A stretch of 5,343 nt of DNA, from the NCBI GenBank assembly GCA_947462425.1, contig CANHPI010000212.1:1-5343 (forward strand). The letters run 5' to 3'. The first letter of the stretch is position 1; each line of letters opens with the position of its first letter. This DNA comes from Bacteroidota bacterium. Lineage in GTDB: Bacteria; Bacteroidota; Bacteroidia; B-17B0; B-17BO. Under the pieces are notes generated by a model. It saw only the letters and a list, made by a program, of their open reading frames with translations, ran no database searches and had not been told where the DNA came from. Positions 1 to 5,149 of this stretch are shown here, in pieces. Made by a program: the position numbers and the translations under genes.

Positions 1-208
1 AACCATTTTCAGTTAAAACGTATAATTTATTTATGTTATCGTTTAAATTTATTTTATGAGTTTTTTTTAGATAAATACTAATTTCTTTATAATCATCTTT
101 GACATAAATATTTGTTTTATTATTATTTACGCAACTATAAATAAAAACCGTAATTAAAACACTAGTTATTAAATTTAAACAACCTGAATATAAACTTATT
201 TTCTTCAT
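1..208 (-). CDS. Second lipoprotein of the cassette, N-terminal part only
   Basis: This open frame begins at an ATG at 208-206 and stays open for 69 codons to the left edge of the window. The N-terminus has a charged start (MKKIS), a hydrophobic stretch at about residues 11-24 and a lipobox-like FIYSC with Cys26 as the likely lipidated residue. The following run of Asn and Lys is a typical post-lipobox linker. It starts 47 bp inside the 3' end of the preceding lipoprotein gene, in another frame, which suggests translational coupling. The lipobox resembles that of the upstream protein (FYSC at residues 15-18). The visible mature part ends in KLYVLTENG, which is reminiscent of the strand that leads into a thioredoxin-like active site, but the residues that would decide this lie outside the window. 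The fold and function are therefore unknown. The reading frame and signal are clear; the family is not. Confidence 0.72.
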   Translation of the reverse strand, partial: MKKISLYSGCLNLITSVLITVFIYSCVNNNKTNIYVKDDYKEISIYLKKTHKINLNDNINKLYVLTENG

Positions 209-1349
209 CTTTATTTTTAATGGGGATCATTAGTCCTTCTTTAGTTAACAATGCCCTATAACCCTCGTAATTAATGCTATCTTCAAAATTATATTCGTTT
301 GATTGGGTAAAATCTTGATTATATATTAATACTGAAAATGGTCTAAAGTAGCCCTTTGTTTTTACAACTGTTTTATCATTTAACTCATGAAATATAATAA
401 CATAAAACTCTTTTTTTAATTTATCATAAAACAATCTATTTATTGAAGCCTTTGTTTTACCATTATAATTTAAACTATCTTGAAAAGTATTATAAGTTTC
501 TCTTTTAACTTTTATAGGATGCTGATTAAACTTAGTGAATTTAGAAATGACTTTGATTTCTTGTTCAATTTTAAAATTTACCGGATTTATTTCAAATATT
601 TTATTTGAAAACACAGAAAATAAATAAATCTTATTATTCAAACTTTTATAAAAACATGGCTCAACAAAAATATCAGCTGTATTTGAAATGTTTTTATAAA
701 ACCCATTTAAACAAAGTTCTACTTTTGGAGAATAATCAAAATAATTAGATATATTTAAAAAATACGGTGCTTTATAATATTTTTCGCTGTAATATTTCCC
801 AAATTCAAAATGTGTTTTAGGCTCTATTTCATTTATCTTGTCATATTTATTAAACCTCCACTCACAATTTAAAGTTAGATTATTATTTATAGAGTTAAAA
901 TTAGATAAGGCTGAAAAATGAAAGACATACACATTACTATCTATTGCATTTAATAAAGAATTTAAATTTAAGTAATGCCAAATATTACCCTGCTTATTTA
1001 TTGCTACAATTTTATTTGTTCGAAGTGACCCGATTAATATCGTGTCAAGAGATATAATCGAAATCCCATCTATTTCACCCAATGTATCTAGTGCCTTTTT
1101 GAGTATTATGGAATCTATTAATAATGCGTTTGTATCAAAAATTTTAATGCATTTTTTACTTATAGGGTCTGCAAAATAAATATATTCTTTTGATGTTTTT
1201 TTATCATTATAAATACCAGTATATTTTGGTAAAGGTTTATAATTCAAATTGAATACTAGCTCATTTTTTACTTTAAAGTTCGAACTTTCATTTTGACAAG
1301 AATAAAACAATACGGAAATAACAAATAATAAAAATATTTTAATTTTCAT
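162..1349 (-). CDS. DUF4221-like beta-propeller lipoprotein
   Basis: This 395-residue protein begins with a lipoprotein signal (MKIK, hydrophobic residues 5-15, lipobox FYSC, Cys18), so it should be exported and anchored in the periplasm or on the outer membrane. The mature part is rich in alternating beta-strands separated by short polar loops, with recurring patterns such as NKIYLFSVFSNKIFEINP near residues 239-256. This fits a propeller of about six blades. The C-terminal segment, with a PFSVLIYNQDF strand and a later KEGLMIP motif, resembles what I recall of DUF4221 and BF-type beta-propeller lipoproteins of Bacteroidota. I see no catalytic motif. It lies 55 bp after the small lipoprotein gene, with a terminator-like hairpin in between, and overlaps the next lipoprotein gene by 47 bp. 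The family name rests on recall without a search, and the ligand or partner is unknown. Confidence 0.75.
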   Translation of the reverse strand: MKIKIFLLFVISVLFYSCQNESSNFKVKNELVFNLNYKPLPKYTGIYNDKKTSKEYIYFADPISKKCIKIFDTNALLIDSIILKKALDTLGEIDGISIISLDTILIGSLRTNKIVAINKQGNIWHYLNLNSLLNAIDSNVYVFHFSALSNFNSINNNLTLNCEWRFNKYDKINEIEPKTHFEFGKYYSEKYYKAPYFLNISNYFDYSPKVELCLNGFYKNISNTADIFVEPCFYKSLNNKIYLFSVFSNKIFEINPVNFKIEQEIKVISKFTKFNQHPIKVKRETYNTFQDSLNYNGKTKASINRLFYDKLKKEFYVIIFHELNDKTVVKTKGYFRPFSVLIYNQDFTQSNEYNFEDSINYEGYRALLTKEGLMIPIKNKDEENKFIFRLFKFNN

Positions 1350-1360
1350 AAACGTAATTT

Positions 1361-1389
1361 TAAAGAAAATAGGAACGAAGCCCCTATTT
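1361..1389 (-). terminator. Hairpin terminator or attenuator between the two lipoprotein genes
   Basis: On the minus strand, AAATAGGGG and TTCCTATTT pair around a CTTCG loop (positions 1389-1367), giving seven Watson-Crick pairs and two G-U pairs. TTTTCTTT follows immediately. CUUCG loops are common in very stable hairpins. The element begins about 15 nt after the stop codon of the small lipoprotein and ends shortly before the ATG of the propeller lipoprotein. It probably ends most transcripts after the first gene and lets a fraction read through. Confidence 0.62.
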
Positions 1390-1404
1390 GCTCTAAAAAA
1401 TAAC

Positions 1405-1890
1405 TTAGTATGGTTTAATAGAATAAACCATTTCTATACTGGCAGTTTGCGCATTTGTAAACATAATGTATCTAATTGCATTGGCTTCGATACCTTTAAC
1501 ACGTATTTTAAAGTCACCACTTAAAACAAAATCTAAATCTGCTTTATCAATGTATTTTGCTAACACAAGAATATTGTTTGTGATTTTTGTTTTGATAATA
1601 GCTTGATTACAACTGTTTAATGCCACAAAAAAATCATCAAATACAGCTACATCAGAATTAGCAATTGCAGATGCACCATAACAGTTTGTTGGATTTCCAC
1701 CACAGCCGTAATCCGTTCCGCCATGATCATAATATGTGGTATAATCTCCAGAATTTCCAATTCGTTGATTAGTTAATGGAGTTTCTGCAACTACTGTTGA
1801 ACTTGATTCTGGAGAAACAGTGTTAAGTTGTTTTTTATTACAACTAATTAAAGCAATTGTACAAATTGCTAAACTAAATACTTTTTTCAT
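1405..1890 (-). CDS. Small lipoprotein with a Gly/Cys-rich motif, unknown family
   Basis: This 161-residue protein has a clear lipoprotein signal: MKK, hydrophobic residues 4-15, lipobox LISC and Cys17. A Ser/Thr-rich linker runs to about residue 45. The mature part carries a compact YGCGGNPTNC motif (Cys63 and Cys70), which could form a small disulfide-closed loop, and a third cysteine at 94. From about residue 85 the sequence looks like a small alpha/beta domain with strands around 107-112, 121-131 and 140-156. I do not recognise the family. The Cys-Gly-rich motif recalls short secreted Bacteroidota proteins encoded beside propeller lipoproteins, such as NVEALT-type peptides, but it lacks their defining sequence, so that comparison concerns gene order only. 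It is the first gene of the cassette and is followed by a terminator, so it may be the most strongly expressed member. Confidence 0.8.
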   Translation of the reverse strand: MKKVFSLAICTIALISCNKKQLNTVSPESSSTVVAETPLTNQRIGNSGDYTTYYDHGGTDYGCGGNPTNCYGASAIANSDVAVFDDFFVALNSCNQAIIKTKITNNILVLAKYIDKADLDFVLSGDFKIRVKGIEANAIRYIMFTNAQTASIEMVYSIKPY

Positions 1891-1953
1891 ACTATTATGG
1901 TATTAAAAGTTTATACCTCAATACAGTTCAGGCGACCAGGAGTACTTTCTATT

Positions 1954-1991
1954 TATAATGCGGAGCAGTTTATCCATTTTCCGCCGTTATA
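1954..1991 (-). promoter_or_regulatory. Imperfect GC-rich hairpin in the leader of the small lipoprotein gene
   Basis: GCGGA (1960-1964) pairs with TCCGC (1980-1984) around a 15-nt loop, and the outer arms TATAA (1954-1958) and TTATA (1987-1991) also pair, across a small internal loop of one against two bases. It lies about 65-100 nt upstream of the lipoprotein ATG and within the transcript if the promoter suggested at 2184-2214 is used. No T-run follows on the minus strand, so it does not look like a terminator. A leader-RNA structure or a protein site is possible. Confidence 0.3.
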
Positions 1992-2183
1992 TGTAATATT
2001 TTATATAAAATGCAATCGTTGTACAATTTTAGACTATTTCATCATCATAAATTTAATTTTAGACCAAATTAACATTTCAGATATTAGTTATAGTTTAATG
2101 TGAAGGATTGTGTTTTTTTAAACTGATATAGATTCATCACCTAATTAATATAACATATATATAATTTCAATATTTTATATGGA

Positions 2184-2214
2184 CAAAACTAAATGAAAAT
2201 GGTGGACAGTACAA
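2184..2214 (-). promoter_or_regulatory. Candidate Bacteroidota-type promoter for the lipoprotein cassette
   Basis: Read on the minus strand, TTG (2214-2212) is followed after 20 bases by TAGTTTTG (2191-2184). This matches the known Bacteroidota primary sigma pattern of a TTG near -33 and TAnnTTTG near -7, with a spacer at the long end of the range. Use of this site would give a 5' leader of nearly 290 nt before the ATG at 1890. Matches this short arise by chance in AT-rich DNA, so the call is tentative. Confidence 0.32.
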
Positions 2215-2216
2215 TC

Positions 2217-2255
2217 AGTAGAACTACTACATTTTTAGTTAAGTAATGCTACTTA
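2217..2255. promoter_or_regulatory. Two short inverted repeats upstream of the candidate cassette promoter
   Basis: AGTAG-AA-CTACT lies at 2217-2228 and TAAGTA-ATGC-TACTTA at 2240-2255. Both sit just upstream, in the minus-strand direction, of the candidate -33 element at 2212-2214, which is a usual place for an activator site. The second has the same half-sites as the palindrome at 4625-4641 upstream of the two-component operon. Short palindromes are frequent in sequence this AT-rich, so the meaning rests on the repetition and placement. Confidence 0.35.
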
Positions 2256-2346
2256 TATTTGAAATACAAAATTGAATATTACTTTGAAGAAATGGTATTG
2301 AATCAAATAAAATGTCATCAACATTTTTTAAGCTTTACTGTTACTT

Positions 2347-2370
2347 TAAAAATTAATACAATAATTTTTA
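2347..2370 (-). terminator. Possible AT-only terminator after the response regulator gene
   Basis: TAAAAATTA (2347-2355) and TAATTTTTA (2362-2370) form a perfect 9-bp inverted repeat around a 6-nt loop, starting 16 bp after the end of the regulator gene. In the minus-strand transcript the T-rich half forms the 3' arm. The stem has no G-C pairs and would be weak, so this is only a plausible transcript end for the three-gene operon. Confidence 0.33.
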
Positions 2371-2386
2371 TCTGGCAAAAAATTGA

Positions 2387-3040
2387 TTAGATTTTTAGAA
2401 TACCATTTAATGTTGCGTAATCAATTAATTCTATCGTATTTTTTGTGCATGTTTTTTTTGAAATTTTATAACGGTGACTTTCCACGGTTCGCACACTGAT
2501 AAAAAGTTCATTTGCAATTTCGGCATTAGATTTTTTATAGCAAATTAATTTAATAATTATAAGTTCTTGCTTTGTGAATAAGTTATTCACTAAAATTACA
2601 TTTTCATTTGGCGTTCTTTTCAACATGGCAGCCATAGCCGCTGAAACTTTATTATCGTAATAATATCCATGCTCGTGAACGTAATTAATTACATCCACTA
2701 TTTTATCAATATCACAATTCTTAGGAAGAAATGCACAGGCTCCATTTTTTATAAAATCTATGATATAACCATCTTCAAAATACTGACTCATTATGATGAC
2801 TTTTATTTTGGGGTATTTTGCATGAATTTTATCTAATGCCTCTCTTCCACTCATCACTGGCATTTCTATATCTAACAAAATTATATTTGGTTTATTAGTT
2901 TTAAGCGCATCCAATAATTCTTTACCATTACTTGCACTAATAATAACGTTTAGATTTTCGTATTCTTTTAAAACCGATATTAATCCTTGACGTAAAACCA
3001 AATGATCGTCTGCAATTCCTATGTGTATGAGTTTAGTCAT
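2387..3040 (-). CDS. NarL/FixJ-family response regulator (REC plus LuxR-type HTH)
   Basis: This 217-residue cytoplasmic transcription regulator has a receiver domain at about residues 4-122. It shows the acidic pair Asp11-Asp12, the phosphoacceptor Asp57 in LLDIEMP, Ser85 in the switch position (IIMSQ) and the conserved Lys107 (LPK). A linker leads to a LuxR-type DNA-binding domain at about 152-213, with FTKQE opening the first helix and EIANELFISVRTVESHRYKI forming the helix-turn-helix. The length is the usual one for the family. Its ATG overlaps the kinase stop codon by 8 bp, which supports translational coupling and a cognate pair. Phosphorylation at Asp57 should promote dimerisation and DNA binding. 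All key residues are present, so it should be functional. Its targets are not given by the sequence, though its own operon and the neighbouring lipoprotein cassette are reasonable candidates. Confidence 0.95.
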   Translation of the reverse strand: MTKLIHIGIADDHLVLRQGLISVLKEYENLNVIISASNGKELLDALKTNKPNIILLDIEMPVMSGREALDKIHAKYPKIKVIIMSQYFEDGYIIDFIKNGACAFLPKNCDIDKIVDVINYVHEHGYYYDNKVSAAMAAMLKRTPNENVILVNNLFTKQELIIIKLICYKKSNAEIANELFISVRTVESHRYKISKKTCTKNTIELIDYATLNGILKI

Positions 3041-3914
3041 TTTGATATGGGATACTTAGTTTAATAGTTGAGATATCAGAGGAATTATTGTAATTAATAG
3101 TTGCGTTTAAGATTAGAATTCTTGCCTTAAGAGACTTTAAACCTAGACCATTTGAGCATGTTGTAAAAGTGTCGATTTCTTCATTGGAAACGCCCTTTCC
3201 GTTATGTGATACTTCGATTATGAATTGGTTATTGTGTGTATTTATACTTAGTATTAAAATAGTGCAACTGGCATGCTTAAATATATTATGGAGTATTTCC
3301 ATGCAAATACGGTAAATATTAAGTTGGGCTTGTTTATTAAAATATTCTGTATTTTTAATTTCATTTTTATTTTCAAATTCAGCGTTTATTTCGGTATTAT
3401 TTCTAATAGTAACAACATAACTTTCTAAGGATTTAACTAAACCATATTCTAATAAGTATGTTGGTATTAAATCTAAACAGGTTGTTCTTATCCCATTTAT
3501 TGCTTGGTCTAATATTTGTTGGTCTAAAGATAAGTCCTCAATATTGAACTTTTCTTTGATTATATCGATTTTATGTTTACTTAAATTGAGTTTAAGTACT
3601 GTTAATATTGGGTTTATTTCGTCGTGAAGATTACGGGCTATCTTTTCTTTTTGTTTTTCCTCCGCTTCCACTGTTGCTTTAAATAATTCAATTTGTTTCT
3701 CTTGTTCCATTATTCTTAGCTCAGTATTTTTTAGTAATATTTTCCGTTGGTAAAACACAACAAAAAGGACTACCACTGCTGCAAGAAACAAAGTGATAAA
3801 AATACCAAGCGTAATTAGTAATTTAAGATTAGTTATGTCTGTTTGATTTGCCAAAATCCTATGCTGATTAGTGAATAAAAAAGAATGTTCAAAAGTGAAT
3901 GCCACAAACCCCAT
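3033..3914 (-). CDS. HisKA_3-type (NarX/DesK class) sensor histidine kinase, minimal N-terminus
   Basis: This protein has up to 293 residues. One membrane helix at about residues 31-54 is followed by a coiled-coil-like segment (60-92), the HisKA_3 dimerisation domain with the phosphoacceptor His97 in RNLHDEINP, and an HATPase_c domain at about 200-290. The N-box is MEILHNIFKHA (Glu206, Asn210) and the later glycine box is NGLGL (255-259). In the G1 box the usual Asp of DNGxG is replaced by His237 (HNGKG). There is no periplasmic or cytoplasmic sensor domain, so the signal probably comes from the 7-helix protein encoded just upstream. The ATG at 3914 makes the first 27 codons overlap that gene. 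The natural-looking N-terminus begins at an ATA codon (3836-3834) overlapping the upstream TAA, and a TTG lies at 3854-3852. Kinase identity is firm; the start is uncertain. Confidence 0.92.
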   Translation of the reverse strand: MGFVAFTFEHSFLFTNQHRILANQTDITNLKLLITLGIFITLFLAAVVVLFVVFYQRKILLKNTELRIMEQEKQIELFKATVEAEEKQKEKIARNLHDEINPILTVLKLNLSKHKIDIIKEKFNIEDLSLDQQILDQAINGIRTTCLDLIPTYLLEYGLVKSLESYVVTIRNNTEINAEFENKNEIKNTEYFNKQAQLNIYRICMEILHNIFKHASCTILILSINTHNNQFIIEVSHNGKGVSNEEIDTFTTCSNGLGLKSLKARILILNATINYNNSSDISTIKLSIPYQND

Positions 3915-4489
3915 AATTCATAAAAGGCAAAAAGAGCGTGCTCTTGAAGATAACTACTGAATAAATGTAAAAACAAATTTCCCACAAAATAAAACATTAC
4001 TGCTGTATTAATCCAAAAAAATGGGAATGACAAGATATTTTTATGCTCATGATACTTTAGTAAATTATGAAAGTAAATGATTGATAAAGTTGTGACTGAT
4101 AAAGATTCTGAAGTAAGTAAAATAGAATCTAATGTTTTTATATTTTTAAAATTTAAAAAGCACAACGTATAAAAAATAAAAAATCCAATTAGAATCGGGA
4201 TAATTAATTTCCATATATGACTTTTGATTATGATAAAATAAATCACTAATAGTAAAATTGTTTCTAAAACTATATATATATTTAGTAAGATTAAATTACT
4301 GACGTTTAACTTAAGCGAGAATACACCACATAAAAGATCTGTAAAAATAGACAGTAAAATAAGTATCCAAATTAATTTTAATTCAATTACTAATTTCCTT
4401 CTTTTCAAAATACCTTGAAAAAAAGGAAAAAAAGCAAACGCTGAGGATATATAAGTTAGCGCAGAAAAAAAATTTATTTCATGTGACAT
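3833..4489 (-). CDS. Seven-helix membrane protein, putative sensory partner of the kinase
   Basis: This 218-residue protein is almost entirely hydrophobic, with about seven predicted membrane helices near residues 7-27, 36-58, 66-88, 91-112, 121-142, 154-178 and 186-212. Polar or aromatic residues lie within or beside the helices (Asp51, Glu76, Glu128, Trp159-Asn161, Asn171, His197, Asn201), and may form a ligand pocket or contact surface. It resembles uncharacterised Bacteroidota membrane proteins encoded directly before HisKA_3 kinases, recalled without a search. It is the first gene of the three-gene operon and its end overlaps the kinase frame. Since the kinase lacks its own sensor domain, this protein is the likely signal-receiving part, comparable in principle to 7TM sensor modules that are fused to kinases elsewhere. 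No enzyme or transporter motif was seen, and the signal cannot be inferred. Confidence 0.85.
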   Translation of the reverse strand: MSHEINFFSALTYISSAFAFFPFFQGILKRRKLVIELKLIWILILLSIFTDLLCGVFSLKLNVSNLILLNIYIVLETILLLVIYFIIIKSHIWKLIIPILIGFFIFYTLCFLNFKNIKTLDSILLTSESLSVTTLSIIYFHNLLKYHEHKNILSFPFFWINTAVMFYFVGNLFLHLFSSYLQEHALFAFYELWGLWHSLLNILFYSLISIGFWQIKQT

Positions 4490-4596
4490 ATAATAGTAAA
4501 TATACGAAAATGCTATTTGTTAAAATATTTCAGTATGTTAATTACTCCATGTTGTATAATTTATAATCAGATAGTTAAATAAATAGCTCGCTATAA

Positions 4597-4645
4597 AAAA
4601 TAAGTAGTAGTACTGATTACAAAATAAGTAGTAACTACTTATTTT
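4597..4645. repeat. Three-copy AAAATAAGTAGT repeat: direct pair plus inverted copy
   Basis: The 13-mer AAAATAAGTAGTA occurs at 4597-4609 and again at 4621-4633, a period of 24 bp. The inverted copy ACTACTTATTTT follows at 4634-4645, so the last two copies form a nearly perfect palindrome of 12-bp arms around one base (or a 10-bp stem with a GTAAC loop). The site is 108-156 bp upstream of the membrane-protein start. A T-rich stretch follows on the plus strand, so a relic terminator is an alternative to an operator. No gene ends close enough on the plus strand to need one. Confidence 0.6.
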
Positions 4646-4681
4646 TAATTTCACCTTAACGTTTTACTTTTATTGTGTATC

Positions 4682-4702
4682 TACTGATTAAATTTAATAG
4701 TA
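4682..4702. promoter_or_regulatory. Bulged 10-bp palindrome, possible protein-binding site
   Basis: TACT-G-ATTAAA (4682-4692) is mirrored by TTTAATAGTA (4693-4702) with a single extra G and no loop. Its core ATTAAATTTAAT is a perfect 12-bp palindrome. The lack of a loop makes a DNA-protein site more likely than an RNA hairpin. It sits about 90 bp upstream of the remnant's ATG and about 190 bp upstream of the membrane-protein gene. Confidence 0.3.
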
Positions 4703-4788
4703 TATATTCGTACTATAGTCGTTTATTTATATAAAATTATAAATAACAATAATGCCATAAAAACTGGTCAAAAAATCTAAATTATAAG

Positions 4789-4836
4789 ATGAAAAAGTTA
4801 ATTCAAAGGTTAGTACAACAATTATTTAGGCATTAA
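4789..4836 (+). pseudogene. Possible 5' stub of the disrupted secreted-protein gene
   Basis: A 15-codon frame begins with ATG and reads MKKLIQRLVQQLFRH before a TAA. The MKKL start is typical of exported Bacteroidota proteins, but the rest is not hydrophobic enough for a signal peptide. It runs directly into the orphan sorting domain in another frame. One reading is that an internal deletion joined the first codons of a type IX-secreted protein to its tail out of frame. A chance ATG is equally possible. Confidence 0.3.
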
Positions 4837-5101
4837 TGATCCAGTTGCACTCGATGGCGAAGTTAGCCTCTATCCCAATCCGAGTAACGGAATTTTAAAC
4901 ATTCAATTCGTAACAACAGATGAACTCAAATCAAATCTTAGCGTTACCATCACAAATTCATTGGGTCAGGTTGTATTATCTGAAGAGGTGAATAAACAAA
5001 ACTCTGCACTCAATATCGAACATTTATGTGATGGATTATATTATGTAACGGTTAAAACAAAAAATAAAACGTTCACTCAAAAAATAGTCGTTCAAAAATA
5101 A
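4814..5101 (+). pseudogene. Orphan type IX secretion C-terminal sorting domain (Por-type, type A)
   Basis: The frame between the TAG at 4811-4813 and the TAA at 5099-5101 encodes 95 residues that match a complete type A sorting domain. It opens with GEVSLYPNPSNGILNIQF, continues with VTITNSLGQVVLSEEV, then IEHLCDGLYYVTVKT, and ends KTFTQKIVVQK. Such domains form an Ig-like tail that directs cargo through the type IX secretion system and is removed or exchanged at the cell surface. Here no cargo domain, signal peptide or in-frame ATG precedes it, and a stop codon lies immediately upstream. It is therefore almost certainly the 3' remnant of a larger secreted-protein gene. The tail itself carries no stop codons or obvious damage, so the loss may be recent. 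Its GC content (mid-30s per cent in sampled lines) exceeds that of the genes to its left. Confidence 0.85.
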
Positions 5102-5103
5102 AG

Positions 5104-5129
5104 TAAATAACTTCCACCAAATTTATTTA
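5104..5129. terminator. Weak inverted repeat between convergent genes, possible terminator
   Basis: TAAATAA (5104-5110) and TTATTTA (5123-5129) form a 7-bp AT-only inverted repeat after the sorting-domain stop, and a T-run (5138-5143) lies just downstream on the plus strand. A second weak pairing, AAGTAAA (5101-5107) with TTTACTT (5141-5147), overlaps it. The 48-bp gap between converging frames is a natural place for termination in both directions, but the stems are weak. Confidence 0.28.
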
Positions 5130-5149
5130 TGATTTAATTTTTTACTTCT

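Larger units (their letters stand above)
1891..2386. other. Noncoding region between lipoprotein cassette and two-component operon
   Basis: About 500 bp lie between the start of the small lipoprotein gene and the end of the regulator gene, both on the minus strand. The region should hold the promoter of the cassette and the end of the regulator transcript. It is very AT-rich except for an islet of roughly 40% GC at about 1920-1990. A 68-codon plus-strand frame (1897-2103) and a 19-codon minus-strand frame (1918-1977) exist, but neither has recognisable protein features. Confidence 0.6.
4490..4788. other. Noncoding, palindrome-rich region upstream of the two-component operon
   Basis: About 300 bp separate the start of the membrane-protein gene (minus strand) from the short start-like ATG of the remnant (plus strand). 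The operon promoter must be here, but I could not find a clear TAnnTTTG element on either strand. The region holds the repeat cluster at 4597-4645, a bulged palindrome at 4682-4702 and a direct repeat TACTGATTA (4611-4619 and 4682-4690). No gene is visible. Confidence 0.6.

Noticed and set aside
1918..1977. Minus-strand 19-codon frame as a leader-peptide gene
   Set aside because: No run of a single regulatory amino acid and no terminator/antiterminator pair were seen. It was kept only as part of the GC-rich islet finding.
1954..1991. Integron attC-like site
   Set aside because: The arms do not fit the RYYYAAC/GTTRRRY core sites, and there is no integrase or cassette array nearby.
1897..2103. 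Plus-strand 68-codon open frame
   Set aside because: It starts 7 bp from the divergent lipoprotein start, crosses the hairpin islet, has no recognisable motif and consists of Ile/Tyr/Asn-rich codons expected from AT-rich noncoding DNA.
4621..4650. Terminator of a plus-strand gene
   Set aside because: The hairpin plus T-run has the right shape, but no plus-strand gene ends upstream of it. An operator or relic is equally likely, so it was listed as a repeat.
4789..5101. Programmed frameshift joining the MKKL stub to the sorting domain
   Set aside because: There is no slippery heptamer with a downstream structure, and the product would have no cargo domain. Deletion is simpler.
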